Of a stretch of 64,000 bases of DNA, positions 1 to 10,232 are shown piece after piece (the first letter of the stretch is position 1; each line of letters starts with the position of its first letter). The DNA is taken from the NCBI GenBank assembly GCA_947179485.1, contig OX359245.1:70853067-70917066 (forward strand), written 5' to 3'. The stretch is from Allacma fusca (Eukaryota; Arthropoda; Collembola; Symphypleona; Sminthuridae). Below the pieces are notes generated by a model that was given only the letters and a program-made list of their open reading frames with translations, was not told the origin of the DNA and did no database searches. The position numbers were made by a program, and so were the translations under genes.

Positions 1-493
1 TGACGCCAAACGCTGACCAAACATAATTATAAGAAAAGGAAAGGAAATGAGTCAGATTATTTAATAAACAATAAGAATAGGAATAAGATTTGGATTAAGA
101 CACGTAGATTTAGTACAAGTTCTAATCTCGACTTCAAGCAAGCAACATCAAGAGGAGCCGCACCTAGAGTCCATTCCCTCCGGGATGGATCTCAAAAGGT
201 AGCAAGCGGGGCAACATGAAATTCGGAGAATTTCAGGAAGAAGAGATTCAGAATTCAAATTCTATTTTGTGTTAAATGTTAATTGTTCAGTGTAAATTGT
301 ATCAGTTATAGAAACAATAATCGGCCAAATAAATCAGACAGCTTTAGACCTACACAACAGAATCAATAGTTCCATTTATTCATGTGTTTCACCAACATCG
401 AAAACCATAATTCAGGGGAATGGAACGCCCGAACCTAGGCTACATTGTCTATTACCCACACAACATCAATACCCGGGTGATAGCAACGTAACA
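1..493 (+). repeat. 5' LTR (incomplete at window edge)
   Basis: This copy matches the 3' LTR from its 84th base, so about 83 bases lie before the window if the 3' LTR really starts at 28110. Identity is perfect over 1-483. The next ten bases end in CGTAACA (487-493), the exact inverse of the TGTTACG that opens the 3' LTR, which makes 493 the likely LTR end. Two AATAAA signals are at 63-68 and 328-333. Confidence 0.9.
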
Positions 494-1173
494 TGATGTT
501 TCTGCCAGGCCTTCGGGTTTTTTTGGTAAGGACCCGGAGGATCCGTAGGTCGGGGACCTGCGGATGACCCTGAAACATAGACCAAACTTTGTAGCAAGTA
601 AGGTCGCAGTTTTTCAAAATTCATAGGATGGAAGTATGGGGTCCGACGAGGAGGAAATATTCTCATTTCTCTCCAGGGCCACCCTAAACTTCTCGTGAAA
701 GGCAGTTATAACATGCAACAATGTTACCTCAAGAAAGAAAATTTGGCCATTATCATCACGCGCGGATTCAAATAACAGTTCAGAAATCCTAGTGCGGCAC
801 TATAAAAAGAACTATTTTTACGGCCGGAAATATTATTTTAAGTGACCAGTGAAATTGGGACTCTTCCCAACCGGAAAATTAGGGGAAGAGGACGTCCAAT
901 AAGGTAATACAAATTTTTCTTTAAGGTTCATGAATTTCATGTTTAGGAGCTCATTATTTTTGTAACGTAGTTACGAGGCGCACTTTAATCTCAGGAGTAA
1001 TTAACCAGAATTTAGGTGCAAATCATAGATTCAAATTAGAAAATTGCTCATATATGTATATGTATTTTGAGGGCTTTTCAGAGTACATAGTAGGTGTTTG
1101 TGCATAAAAATTTTCACCAAAATTAGCTTCTTCCCGTAAAAATAAGTCTTTCTTCTGTTTTTTTAGACGCCTA

Positions 1174-2197
1174 AAGTGCCGGGCTTGAGCGTAGGCATAA
1201 ACAGTGTTCGTATTGTAAAGAGAACTATTCCGGCTGAAGGGCCGACGTTAATTTGAGCGCAGTATAATAGTAATCTTTCTCTTCGTAAGTTTAAGTTCCT
1301 AATTTCAAAAGGGCCGTTTTTGAGCGTTGAAATTCTTTTAACTCTTCAAATTACTTTTCAAAGTTTTGGGAAACCCAGGCTAGGGGATAGGATCCCAAAA
1401 CGCAATTAAAATCTTTCAATTAATTGGGACATTTTTTATTAATACAAGACTCTCAAAATTCACTTTCCAAGCTTAGTTTAAAGCAAAAATATGATCTATC
1501 TTTCAGTAAATAACTCAAAAATAATTTTCACTCTCTTCTTTCTCTACATCTTTTCTCCTTCTAGTATAAGCACATTTGAAAGGCCGACAGTCATTGAGCG
1601 CAAATGTCTTTAAAATTCTTTAACCTCCAAATTACGTAATTAAGAGCCCCTTGGCTAGGTGGCAAAACCCAATTAAAACTCTTTCGCTGAAAATTACTTT
1701 CTTTACCTGATGTGTAGGGTTACACGGGTAACAATAGGATCTATCATAAACTTTTCACAAACTTCTTTTCTTCTTCCATCTTTCCAAATTCTACCAGAAG
1801 TGCCGGTTTGAGCGCTGGGTAATTAGGACATAATTTGTCATGGTTTTTGGCAAATATTAGGACTTTAAAGTTAATCCGGAAGGCCGAATGTGAGCACGGA
1901 GCATATCAGATTTCAGTTAGTCATTTTGCAAATCAAAACCTACATAGCTCAGTTAGAGAGCATAGGTAGATCAGACCATCTAAAGATTATAGTATGTAAG
2001 GTGAACAAAATTTTCTCGGAAGGGCCAAAGATGAGCACCGAGGTGATTAGGACAGTTTAATTAAGGTTAGAACAAAATTTAGTCCAAAGGGCCGAGGTAC
2101 ATTGAGCGTGGACACATTGGCATAGTACATAAGCATACATATAAGAAAATTCTCATCTACGTAGTTTTAGGGATTCAAGGGCCGAAATGTGAGCGGA
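1174..2197 (+). repeat. Spaced GGCCGA...GAGCG motif, nine copies
   Basis: Copies begin near 1174, 1236, 1307, 1579, 1797, 1879, 2019, 2086 and 2177. Each has (A)AGGGCCGA or AGTGCCGG, then 4-10 variable bases, then TGAGCG or TGAGCAC. The intervals vary from about 60 to 270 bases. The core is kept while the DNA between is not, so the motif itself may be selected. Confidence 0.7.
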
Positions 2198-2992
2198 ATC
2201 ATTGTTGTATATAAGTTTTAGTACACGTAGAATCCGAGAGGCTAGGAAGATTAGGAGGGACCTTATGGTTTAGTAGGGTTCGAGTCATTCCAAGCACGGA
2301 GGTGATCTGATGGAGTGCCGACAAAAGTACCGATAAGCCTGTGACCTACTAGAGGTAATCGGAGAGGCTATGATTGACGCACCGATATAGGTATATGTTT
2401 GTAATGTGCCCGAGCTAACGGATAGGTAACATCAATGACTATTACTAGTAAGGAGGTCCATGGTTTAGTGGATAGGATAACAGGGGACATTCTAAAGCAC
2501 GGATGTTCACTTTAAAATCTATGTATGCGGTTTCCAGCTATGGCCATACATAGGGACTTTCATATTTATTACTTCTTCCATAGATGACTCATGGTTTTGA
2601 GTGCATCATAAGTTTAGCCATTCTCGAAGGATTTTGCTAGAGTAGAGAGAATTGGCATAAGAAACCACAGGCTCATGGCTTTTGAGAGTTGGTTATAGGG
2701 ATAGGAATTCAGTAAATTCTGGTGCTTTCAGTTCTTGCTGTCTAACAACAGATACAAGCCTTGCTGATGGTAGGATCGGTTCAAGGAAGTTCTTAGGTAC
2801 GAATTAGGACGCGAAACATATCCTTTGGGGCAGAAGGGTAGTTAGTAGCGAGGAATACAGTCCTTATTAATTCTGGGAATCATTACAGGAGTATTTAGGG
2901 AAATTTAGGCAACACCGGCCCGAATGCGAGGCGTGTTGAAGGACAATAAGACTGATAATTTAAGGAGTTAGACGCAACAAGCCATTGCAAAT

Positions 2993-3270
2993 AAGTAAGT
3001 TTAAGAGGGTTAAGTTTTAAGGTGAATAAGTTTAAGAGCAGTAAGTTGAAGGAGGATAGGATTAAGGAGACTAAGTTTAGAGAAGGATTAAGTTTTACAA
3101 GGACACTAAGTTTTAAGGGGAATAGGTTTTAAGGAGTTTAAGTTAAAGAAAGTAAGTTTATGACAGTCTAGGTTTTAAGGGAATTAAGTTTAAAAACAGT
3201 TAGGTTTTAAGAAGGAAATAAGTTTTAAAGGAAATTAAGATTAGAAAAGATTAGGTTTTAAGGAAATTCA
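2993..3270 (+). repeat. C-depleted TAAGTTTTAAGG array
   Basis: About fifteen degenerate copies of TAAGTTTTAAGG with a period near 18-20 bases fill this stretch. Only about nine C residues occur in some 280 bases of the plus strand. Several units include GTAAGT, which resembles a 5' splice site. Confidence 0.7.
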
Positions 3271-3645
3271 GGTGGTAACACCAGGAGGTACTCATTGGAA
3301 ACTTTAGGATTAAAACAATTAAGCTTAAGACAGGTCACAGTTAAAGTTAGGGACGTTCAGGGATTGAACACTTAGGTTATAAGCACAGAAAAATTACTTT
3401 TCCAAGTTTTCATAACCGATTGGCAAATTAAGCTTAACAACTACGATTACATAAGCATAAGCATACAAGGCAAAATTTTAGGAAACGGTTTAAGTTGAAA
3501 TTTGGCATAAGTTTTAAGAAGGTTTTCAGGATTGAAATTGACAAAAGAACTCTCACAACCGTCAAAACAAATTCATAAAACCAAACTCTACGAAACGCCT
3601 TAGCATTTTTCAGCCCATCAAGAAAAAGTTAGGACGTTTACAGGT

Positions 3646-6600
3646 ATGGAACCCGAAAAGAACCAACATCCATCAAGAAGGGAACCACCACCTGCACCTT
3701 CAATACCATCTCGAAGGACTACGCGATCTGCAGGACCAGTACCACAGAATGAAACAGGCTTGGAGGAGATCCTCGCCCGTAGGAAAGAGGAGAGGAAAGC
3801 AGCAAAACCCAAAGCTAATACAGCAACGGCAGGTGTAGACCTCTCTTCAACGTCTTCAGCTTCGACATCTACAGTCATGGAAGAATCCGGCAGTACAACC
3901 CTGGCATTATCTGCACAAAGTCCATCGGGCTTGCAGGCCATGGGGCACGGAGATAATCCTGACAATAATGATGAAAGTATGGATGTGTTCTTGGACACGG
4001 TGTCAACACCTGTAACAGGTACGACAACCAGTCCCAGACGAACACCAACAGTATCGACAGCGCAAACACCAAAGTCTTCAAAAACAAAGGTGGCGCAAGG
4101 ACAAAATCTCCACAGACTAGCTATGCAACGAGAATTACGCGACCTCGAGGTAACCAACCTGGAGGGCCAACAGGTCCAACAAGACCAGGAGGTTGAGGAC
4201 ACAGGCGAATTCATGCTAAATGCTAGAGGAGACATGGTTTTTGTCAGTCACGATGCTGACCCAACGATCAAGGAAATCCTGTCGCAATTCAATCAACCTG
4301 AGGAAAGACCAACTAGTAGCGCTGCCATGTCATCATTTGAAATACTCACGGATCCTGGAAGCAATCATGCAAGCGTAGAGGAGGTCGAGCAAGGATTTGC
4401 AACTCCAGAAAGCGAGATGGAAGACGTGACCAATGAATCACCCAACAATGTGGTTGTCAGCAACTCGACAAACCCAGTTGGCAACGGAGACATTCCTCAA
4501 GACACGAGCGTACAATCCCAACAGGATGTACAAAGTCAAGGAATGTGCAGCAAAGCTACTGGACAAACAGAACAACAGGTTAATCAGCAAAGCTCAACGG
4601 AATTGGATGACTTGGAGGATTCCAATAGACCAATTGCCATAGCAACAAGTACACCAGAGATTATCCAGCAAGGGAATCTCAGTACACACTCATCATTTAG
4701 GGACAATTTAGCAATAACACAATCGGACGAGTCAACCGAACAGAGCGAACAAGGTGACTCATCAACAGGAGTGCCACGCACTAATAACAGTATAGGGAGT
4801 GATCGCGACCAGGTCACTACTCAATTAAATCAGCAGTTATCAAATTTAAGTATCAGTGACCACCGTAAAGCTTCACAGTCGAATACGGCAGTTTCTCAAC
4901 AACTAGATATACAACAACTTGTGCGAGATAGGTTTCTATCAAGACCACCTCCAGGATTTGCCAATAGAGGAGACGTAGGCTTTCAAAGGACACTCAGCCG
5001 GGTGTCTGAGTCTACAGAACAGGAAGGCCCAGTCGAAGATCAGTTACCACTGATCAGAGAAGGGCAAGATAACATCCAAAGAGTGGAAGAAAATTTCGTA
5101 CAATTAGTGACAGGTACAGGAGTGATAGTACCAGCGGGTTCGTTTCAACAATTAGTGACCACCGCAGGCTTCCAACGGAACTCAGTGGAAAATTTTCTGG
5201 TAGTTCGAGGATTGGAAGGACAACTGATAGAGGTGTATCACAGGTTAGCTAAAAATCTTTATACAGGTACAGTCCAGTGGACACATTTTTTCCTTAGATT
5301 AGCTGAAGTCACCCACAGATGGGACAATAACAGAGATCCAAATAGGGAAGAAAGGGAAGTGTTACGTACACGTGCCTTTGAGTACGGTCGGAACGTCAGG
5401 GACAACATTTTCATCCCCACCGACGTCATCCGAAACCTTCTAGAGCACCGGGTATTGTCGTTGAGAAGTCACCAGGCACACCAGGATAGCCAGATTTTTT
5501 TCAACGATACACCTAGGTACACAACCGTGATACAATCCGGAAGACTTAGTGAAAATCTAGAATTTGGTCAACAACGACAAGAAAGACGAGTCAGCAGCGA
5601 GAGTAGGCCAGGTCCAGAACAAGATCCAAACAACAACGGGACCACCCAGCAAAGTGTAATTGACTCCAGCGCTGACGACATCATTAGCAGGTACCTTAGG
5701 TACGATCAAAGAAACCCACCAGTAACACGGAATCCGGTTACGGGTTCGTTAGAACCAGCATCTAGAGCTACGCTAAGGACCATCTCAGGCGAGTCAACAA
5801 TACAACCCGTTACGTCACGAAGAATTTCACCGGAAAGCTTGAATACCAGCTCAAGCTCAATCAACAAGGCTATAGCACAAGCAATAGCCTCAGCAACACG
5901 TCAAGCAGGTTTAAAAACTCCTCGAAATCGGAAGTTAAGCAACTCCGATCGCGACCATCTCAGACCAGGTAACCAGGTGACGGACAGTAACCAGGTAGAT
6001 TACTCATCACCCAGGTCACAACTTTTCCAGAAATCGGTGAGAAGACATTACAGGGTAAATAGTGCTGAGGAACACAGCAACTTAAATCCCAGGACCAGTC
6101 CACAGGGAATTTCGACACGCGAGAGACCGAGCAACAGCCGTTGCGAGACAGCCATTCAGAAGGGTAGCCCAAGAGCAACCACTACATCACCTACAGTCCA
6201 GACAGGTAATCAGACACCAGCAGGGAGCTCTACGGCACAACCGAGAGTGACCCCGAGGTCCAGTAATTCCTGTCGCTCCACACCTACAACAGGTGAAAGA
6301 GGGCAGTCAAGCCCACACAGCAACTCTCACGAGATAACACAGCAAATTAACCCAGTACACATCTCACCAACCAGTCAGAATAGACAGGTTTCAACGGAAA
6401 ATACGCCAAGGAACCGACCAACTCAACCTAATCTGCAATTTAGACCACAACCCACCCAAGACGAGTTGGAGACACCAACCGAGGAGGTCGAGACCACCCA
6501 AATTGGTAGTACATCACAGGCTAACGTTAAGAGGGATTTAACAACAACAAAGTTGTACGTCAACACAGATTCCACCCAGGCAAACAATAACGAGCAACTG

Positions 6601-6993
6601 GTACACCGAGTTTACCAGTCACCAGGAGGTCGAATCTACGTACACCCACCCGTACATGCTCTGCGAGCACCGCCACTTGACGTTAGTGAGACAGCTTTAA
6701 GAACATTGGTGCAAGTAGGGAGACTACTAAGAGAACAGAATCCGTCATTAACTATTGCAAATACCATCAGAAATTCTGACACAGGTACTTACTATCAGGC
6801 ATTTAGACCCCAAGACAGATTTACCGTCTATCAATCACCTAGGGGCTCGTTATATAACAGCCTACCGATAGGACGCACAGGTATACACCGCCACAATTTA
6901 CGAGGTCGAGACATCCTGCAACGAGCAACCAACAACGACAGGACCATCATAGAATGTGGAGAGCTTGTAACAGCACCACAACCACCACCTTAA
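3646..6993 (+). CDS. ORF1 of the giant retrotransposon, upstream of gag
   Basis: ATG-initiated, 1115 residues, no family recognised. Most of it is disordered and rich in S, T, Q, N and P. Two parts look folded: about residues 480-620, with hydrophobic helices around FLRLAEVTHRW, and the C-terminal 130 residues. The latter has two copies of a YQSPxGxxY motif, and a related GPSGRVY motif lies after the stop codon, in Gag. The frame ends at a lone TAA (6991-6993) and stays open in the same frame for another 3.2 kb. An ORF before gag is unusual in animal gypsy elements; plant Ogre elements have one, but no homology is claimed. It could be an N-terminal domain of a very large Gag polyprotein. Confidence 0.75.
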   Translation: MEPEKNQHPSRREPPPAPSIPSRRTTRSAGPVPQNETGLEEILARRKEERKAAKPKANTATAGVDLSSTSSASTSTVMEESGSTTLALSAQSPSGLQAMGHGDNPDNNDESMDVFLDTVSTPVTGTTTSPRRTPTVSTAQTPKSSKTKVAQGQNLHRLAMQRELRDLEVTNLEGQQVQQDQEVEDTGEFMLNARGDMVFVSHDADPTIKEILSQFNQPEERPTSSAAMSSFEILTDPGSNHASVEEVEQGFATPESEMEDVTNESPNNVVVSNSTNPVGNGDIPQDTSVQSQQDVQSQGMCSKATGQTEQQVNQQSSTELDDLEDSNRPIAIATSTPEIIQQGNLSTHSSFRDNLAITQSDESTEQSEQGDSSTGVPRTNNSIGSDRDQVTTQLNQQLSNLSISDHRKASQSNTAVSQQLDIQQLVRDRFLSRPPPGFANRGDVGFQRTLSRVSESTEQEGPVEDQLPLIREGQDNIQRVEENFVQLVTGTGVIVPAGSFQQLVTTAGFQRNSVENFLVVRGLEGQLIEVYHRLAKNLYTGTVQWTHFFLRLAEVTHRWDNNRDPNREEREVLRTRAFEYGRNVRDNIFIPTDVIRNLLEHRVLSLRSHQAHQDSQIFFNDTPRYTTVIQSGRLSENLEFGQQRQERRVSSESRPGPEQDPNNNGTTQQSVIDSSADDIISRYLRYDQRNPPVTRNPVTGSLEPASRATLRTISGESTIQPVTSRRISPESLNTSSSSINKAIAQAIASATRQAGLKTPRNRKLSNSDRDHLRPGNQVTDSNQVDYSSPRSQLFQKSVRRHYRVNSAEEHSNLNPRTSPQGISTRERPSNSRCETAIQKGSPRATTTSPTVQTGNQTPAGSSTAQPRVTPRSSNSCRSTPTTGERGQSSPHSNSHEITQQINPVHISPTSQNRQVSTENTPRNRPTQPNLQFRPQPTQDELETPTEEVETTQIGSTSQANVKRDLTTTKLYVNTDSTQANNNEQLVHRVYQSPGGRIYVHPPVHALRAPPLDVSETALRTLVQVGRLLREQNPSLTIANTIRNSDTGTYYQAFRPQDRFTVYQSPRGSLYNSLPIGRTGIHRHNLRGRDILQRATNNDRTIIECGELVTAPQPPP
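6991..6993 (+). other. Lone in-frame TAA between ORF1 and gag
   Basis: The codons around it are CCT TAA CAA CAA. Upstream the frame is open from 3646 and downstream to 10212. The first ATG after the stop is at 8614, just before the capsid-like region. Readthrough would give a product of about 2188 codons. The context is not the classic stop-CAR-YYA signal, so a mutation or an alternative start cannot be excluded. Confidence 0.6.
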
Positions 6994-9900
6994 CAACAAA
7001 CATCGAGAAGCAACGAGTCATACGTCCAGGGTGACACCCTAAGGTCACGGACAGCAACACCCGCATCAACAACACGTGCAGCAACGACGTTTGCAGTACC
7101 AGCCAGACCAACTGGAAGGTTTATAACTAGGTCAGCAAACCGACTAACGACACCGACAGCTCCGACTGTCCCCGTCAGACCGAATTCAGCAGTAGCAGGA
7201 CCATCTCGAGTAACAACAACTCCAACTACAAGTCAAGGTAAAGTCAGTTGGCTTGACGACTTACAATACGGAGTTAACATTTGGACAGGACCAAGTGGCA
7301 GAGTATACACCAGCGAGGACGAAGCAACCGAGGACGAATTAGTGCCAAGCAGAATAACAGTGAGACAATACTCTAAGATCGCCCGAAAACAAGACAGATT
7401 CAGAAACCAGGGGGTAGAAAACGAGTCGACTTGGACAGGTCAAGTGAGACGCCTGATCTATTATAACAGAAGGGACGGTATTATACAACGAAGGTTCAGA
7501 CCAACTAGGGATTCAAATTTCGAAGCATTTGCAGCTACAAGAGCTGAACACGAAGAAATTGTTCTGAGTGAACACCCGATATTTACCTTCTGGAATATAA
7601 TCACCCGAAGATCTTTAGATCCAGGGCAGATCTCCAGCTACATCGCACCCAATTTCAGACTTTACCATCGACACATCAGTCTACCAAACGGCGTTCGCAG
7701 ACAAAGGGTACCAACAGGCTTCTTGGAAAACATCGAGAACGAACACGACCACCAAGAGGCACTGAATAGATTAATTCACGATCCTAACGTGGAAATCTTG
7801 AGTGACACGTCCAGCGAGGAAAAAGAAGAGCAGGTAGTACAGAGGGACACTCCAAGACGTGAGAGTGGTCAACATAGCAGTGCACAGTCGAGCGCAGAGA
7901 CAGAGCACATCTTTATTGGAGTTGACGAAGAGGACTTCATTGTTCCAGAAGTACCAGGTCAATTCACGATAAGAATCTCTATAGACGACGCCTACGACGC
8001 AGCGTTCAGAGCAATCGAAAGGGACGAAGAAATACAAGAGGAGGTCCGATTTGTGGATAATACCGGAGAAACTCACTTCTTCCCAAGAATCCGACCTCGA
8101 GACCTGAGTCCGGAAACTCAAGTTGCACTCACTCAAGTCAGAAAGAGACGTAAACCCTTACGAGCACGCCGTCAAATTGGAAATAACCAACCCAGACCAC
8201 CAGGCCCAGGACCAAGTGGATCAGGGAGAGGAAATCATTCACGAGGAGCTAACAACAACAACTCCCACAACCAGCGACCATCTCAACAAAGGTCAAACCC
8301 AGGTCGAGGAGGCTCGAGGGGAGGCAGACACATCGGAGGCAGACGGAGAGCAAGGAGTGACCCCGGGAGTTCCGGAGGAAGTAGTTCATCATCCAGCTCC
8401 AGTAGTAGCAACCCAAGTAACCCTCACGACTTCGAAGCCTTCGACAACTGGAGGGATAGACAGATTGTAAATAGAAATAACATCTTCAACCAGGTCAACG
8501 TTAACTTCATTAACCCATACGTACCAATCAATCCAAATCAGGGAATACGTATCGAAGACGTTGCAGACGAAGAGCAGGTACGAATAATTCCAAGGAGACA
8601 TCTGGACGACGACATGACCGCCCTCATGTTTCCCAAAGTAGAATTCAAACCGGGTGTAGATGACCCAGAGACAGCCTTCGCAACAGCCGAACTCCAGACC
8701 AACAGGTTCGGAGGAGACACCATCATAACCAGGATGCAATATGTACAGATCATCTTTGACCCACCCGTCAGGGACTGGATCAGAAACTGGATAGCAGAAC
8801 GAAGATTACATGAGGAACAACCATACGACACCATTGACTGGGACGAATTCAGAGAGGAATTCCTAATAAGGTATAGTATTACCGACCAAATGATACGTAC
8901 GCTGATGGAAAAGCGAAAGATGCACACAGATGAAGATCCATGTGCATACATAGATGCGAAACTAGCACTAATCAATAGAGTCGACAGATTTATGCCCGAA
9001 CTAGAGAAAATCAGACTCTTACGCGCAGGTTTAACATCCGAATACATAGTTTTCTGCCGAGGATGGACGGCAGGAACGGTAGCAGACTTCATAGAGGGAA
9101 TAAAACAGTATGACGAAGACCGAAAGACGGACGGCGCGGAATCTATTGAGACAAGATTTGCCAAGGTCCAAGAAATGCTAGAGAGATTGACATCAGGAAT
9201 GAAACAAGTTCCAGCGGAAACAACTGTAGTGAAAATAGCTGCAGTGAGAGAACAACAGGACTATCGGAGACCTGAAAATAGACCCAATGACCAACGAGGA
9301 CGAAGTCCAGGTCAGGGAAACTTCAATAACTCACGGAATTCCAGTCCAGGTTACAGCAACAATAACAATTACCCGGACAGGGGACGTAACAATCAAGGTT
9401 ACGATGACCGAAGGAATTATGGGAACCGAGGTAGATCTCCAACACCTGAGAGATTCTACAATAATCAAGACAGGAGTAGGCCTCAGTACAGAAATGATGG
9501 CAACAACTCCAACAATCAAGGTTACCCTCAGAGGAACCAAAATTTCGGATCCAGACAAAGTCCGAATCGACAATACTATAACAACAACCCTAACAACCAG
9601 GGAAATCGTCAATGGAATGACCAACAGATGAACCAAGGATACAACCAATCTTACAACGGCCATAACAGCCAAGGATTTAATCAACCTCAAGGCTTCATGC
9701 CACCTCAGGGGTTTAATCCGAATCAAGGATACCCACCACAACAGGGTTATGCACCGTTTCAAGGTTATGCACCTACCCAAAGTTATGGACCATCTCAAGG
9801 ATACGTACCGCAACAAGGATACGGTCCAGGACAAAATGCAGGGTACGCCAACCCTGGCATGCAACAAATCCAGGCCAACCCACAAGGTTATCAGAACCAG

Positions 9901-10212
9901 GGTTACCAGCCAAACAATAGCCAAGGAGGTCAACGACCCCAACAGTACAACAACAATAACAACAGGAGTAGAACTAACTCCAGGGACCGGAACAGCCAAA
10001 CTAATGACAGAAACAACTCCTGGAGAAATCAATCGGACCGCCAGGAGCAGTCACAACCGATACCAGGACAATTGGCGCTAGAATCCACCCAAACCGACAT
10101 AAAATGTTTCGGATGTGGAGAGATGGGCCACTTGAGAAGAAACTGCCCACATAAAAGACAGTCTAGCCCATATCCGTCGGGAAACTCACAGAGGGGGACG
10201 CACCCCCAGTAA
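6994..10212 (+). CDS. gag: Gag polyprotein with CCHC zinc knuckle
   Basis: The frame is open from the codon after the ORF1 stop. A GTG occurs at 7342, but no ATG before 8614. From about 8600 to 9130 lies a helical capsid-like region (MFPKVEF to GIKQYDED), of the type found in retrotransposon Gag. Before it are an RGG-rich stretch and a run of ten serines. After it come about 300 residues rich in N, Q, G and Y with QGY repeats. The end carries a perfect knuckle, C-x2-C-x4-H-x4-C, from 10105, which binds RNA in other Gags. It forms the particle and packages the RNA. Lack of a normal start suggests fusion to ORF1. It ends 20 bases before the pol ATG, and pol is open in the -1 frame from 10167, so a -1 shift is possible. 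Confidence 0.85.
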   Translation, partial: QQTSRSNESYVQGDTLRSRTATPASTTRAATTFAVPARPTGRFITRSANRLTTPTAPTVPVRPNSAVAGPSRVTTTPTTSQGKVSWLDDLQYGVNIWTGPSGRVYTSEDEATEDELVPSRITVRQYSKIARKQDRFRNQGVENESTWTGQVRRLIYYNRRDGIIQRRFRPTRDSNFEAFAATRAEHEEIVLSEHPIFTFWNIITRRSLDPGQISSYIAPNFRLYHRHISLPNGVRRQRVPTGFLENIENEHDHQEALNRLIHDPNVEILSDTSSEEKEEQVVQRDTPRRESGQHSSAQSSAETEHIFIGVDEEDFIVPEVPGQFTIRISIDDAYDAAFRAIERDEEIQEEVRFVDNTGETHFFPRIRPRDLSPETQVALTQVRKRRKPLRARRQIGNNQPRPPGPGPSGSGRGNHSRGANNNNSHNQRPSQQRSNPGRGGSRGGRHIGGRRRARSDPGSSGGSSSSSSSSSSNPSNPHDFEAFDNWRDRQIVNRNNIFNQVNVNFINPYVPINPNQGIRIEDVADEEQVRIIPRRHLDDDMTALMFPKVEFKPGVDDPETAFATAELQTNRFGGDTIITRMQYVQIIFDPPVRDWIRNWIAERRLHEEQPYDTIDWDEFREEFLIRYSITDQMIRTLMEKRKMHTDEDPCAYIDAKLALINRVDRFMPELEKIRLLRAGLTSEYIVFCRGWTAGTVADFIEGIKQYDEDRKTDGAESIETRFAKVQEMLERLTSGMKQVPAETTVVKIAAVREQQDYRRPENRPNDQRGRSPGQGNFNNSRNSSPGYSNNNNYPDRGRNNQGYDDRRNYGNRGRSPTPERFYNNQDRSRPQYRNDGNNSNNQGYPQRNQNFGSRQSPNRQYYNNNPNNQGNRQWNDQQMNQGYNQSYNGHNSQGFNQPQGFMPPQGFNPNQGYPPQQGYAPFQGYAPTQSYGPSQGYVPQQGYGPGQNAGYANPGMQQIQANPQGYQNQGYQPNNSQGGQRPQQYNNNNNRSRTNSRDRNSQTNDRNNSWRNQSDRQEQSQPIPGQLALESTQTDIKCFGCGEMGHLRRNCPHKRQSSPYPSGNSQRGTHPQ

Positions 10213-10232
10213 TTGAAAATATCCAAGAAAGA

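Larger units (their letters stand above)
494..3645 (+). promoter_or_regulatory. Long repeat-rich 5' leader of the retrotransposon
   Basis: No convincing coding frame is seen in these 3.15 kb. The stretch 1174-2197 holds at least nine spaced copies of a GGGCCGA...TGAGCG motif, some preceded by a pyrimidine tract ending in AG. A longer unit is repeated at about 1307-1430 and 1579-1700. The stretch 2993-3270 is a C-poor array of TAAGTTTTAAGG-like units. Leaders of LTR elements carry packaging, dimerisation and translation signals. Which of these the repeats serve is not known. No normal tRNA primer-binding site starting TGG is visible next to the LTR. Confidence 0.7.

Noticed and set aside
524..540. 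TGGTAAGGACCCGG as a primer-binding site
   Set aside because: It lies 30 bases from the LTR and its reverse complement does not continue into a tRNA T-arm.
3618..4235. Long minus-strand frame opposite ORF1
   Set aside because: It is the antisense of a low-complexity coding region and has no recognisable domain; same for other minus frames opposite gag and pol.
8123..8470. Second frame inside gag, also at 9287-9631 and 9749-10081
   Set aside because: These follow from codon bias in the RGG and QGY repeats; composition is repetitive and no start context or fold supports them.
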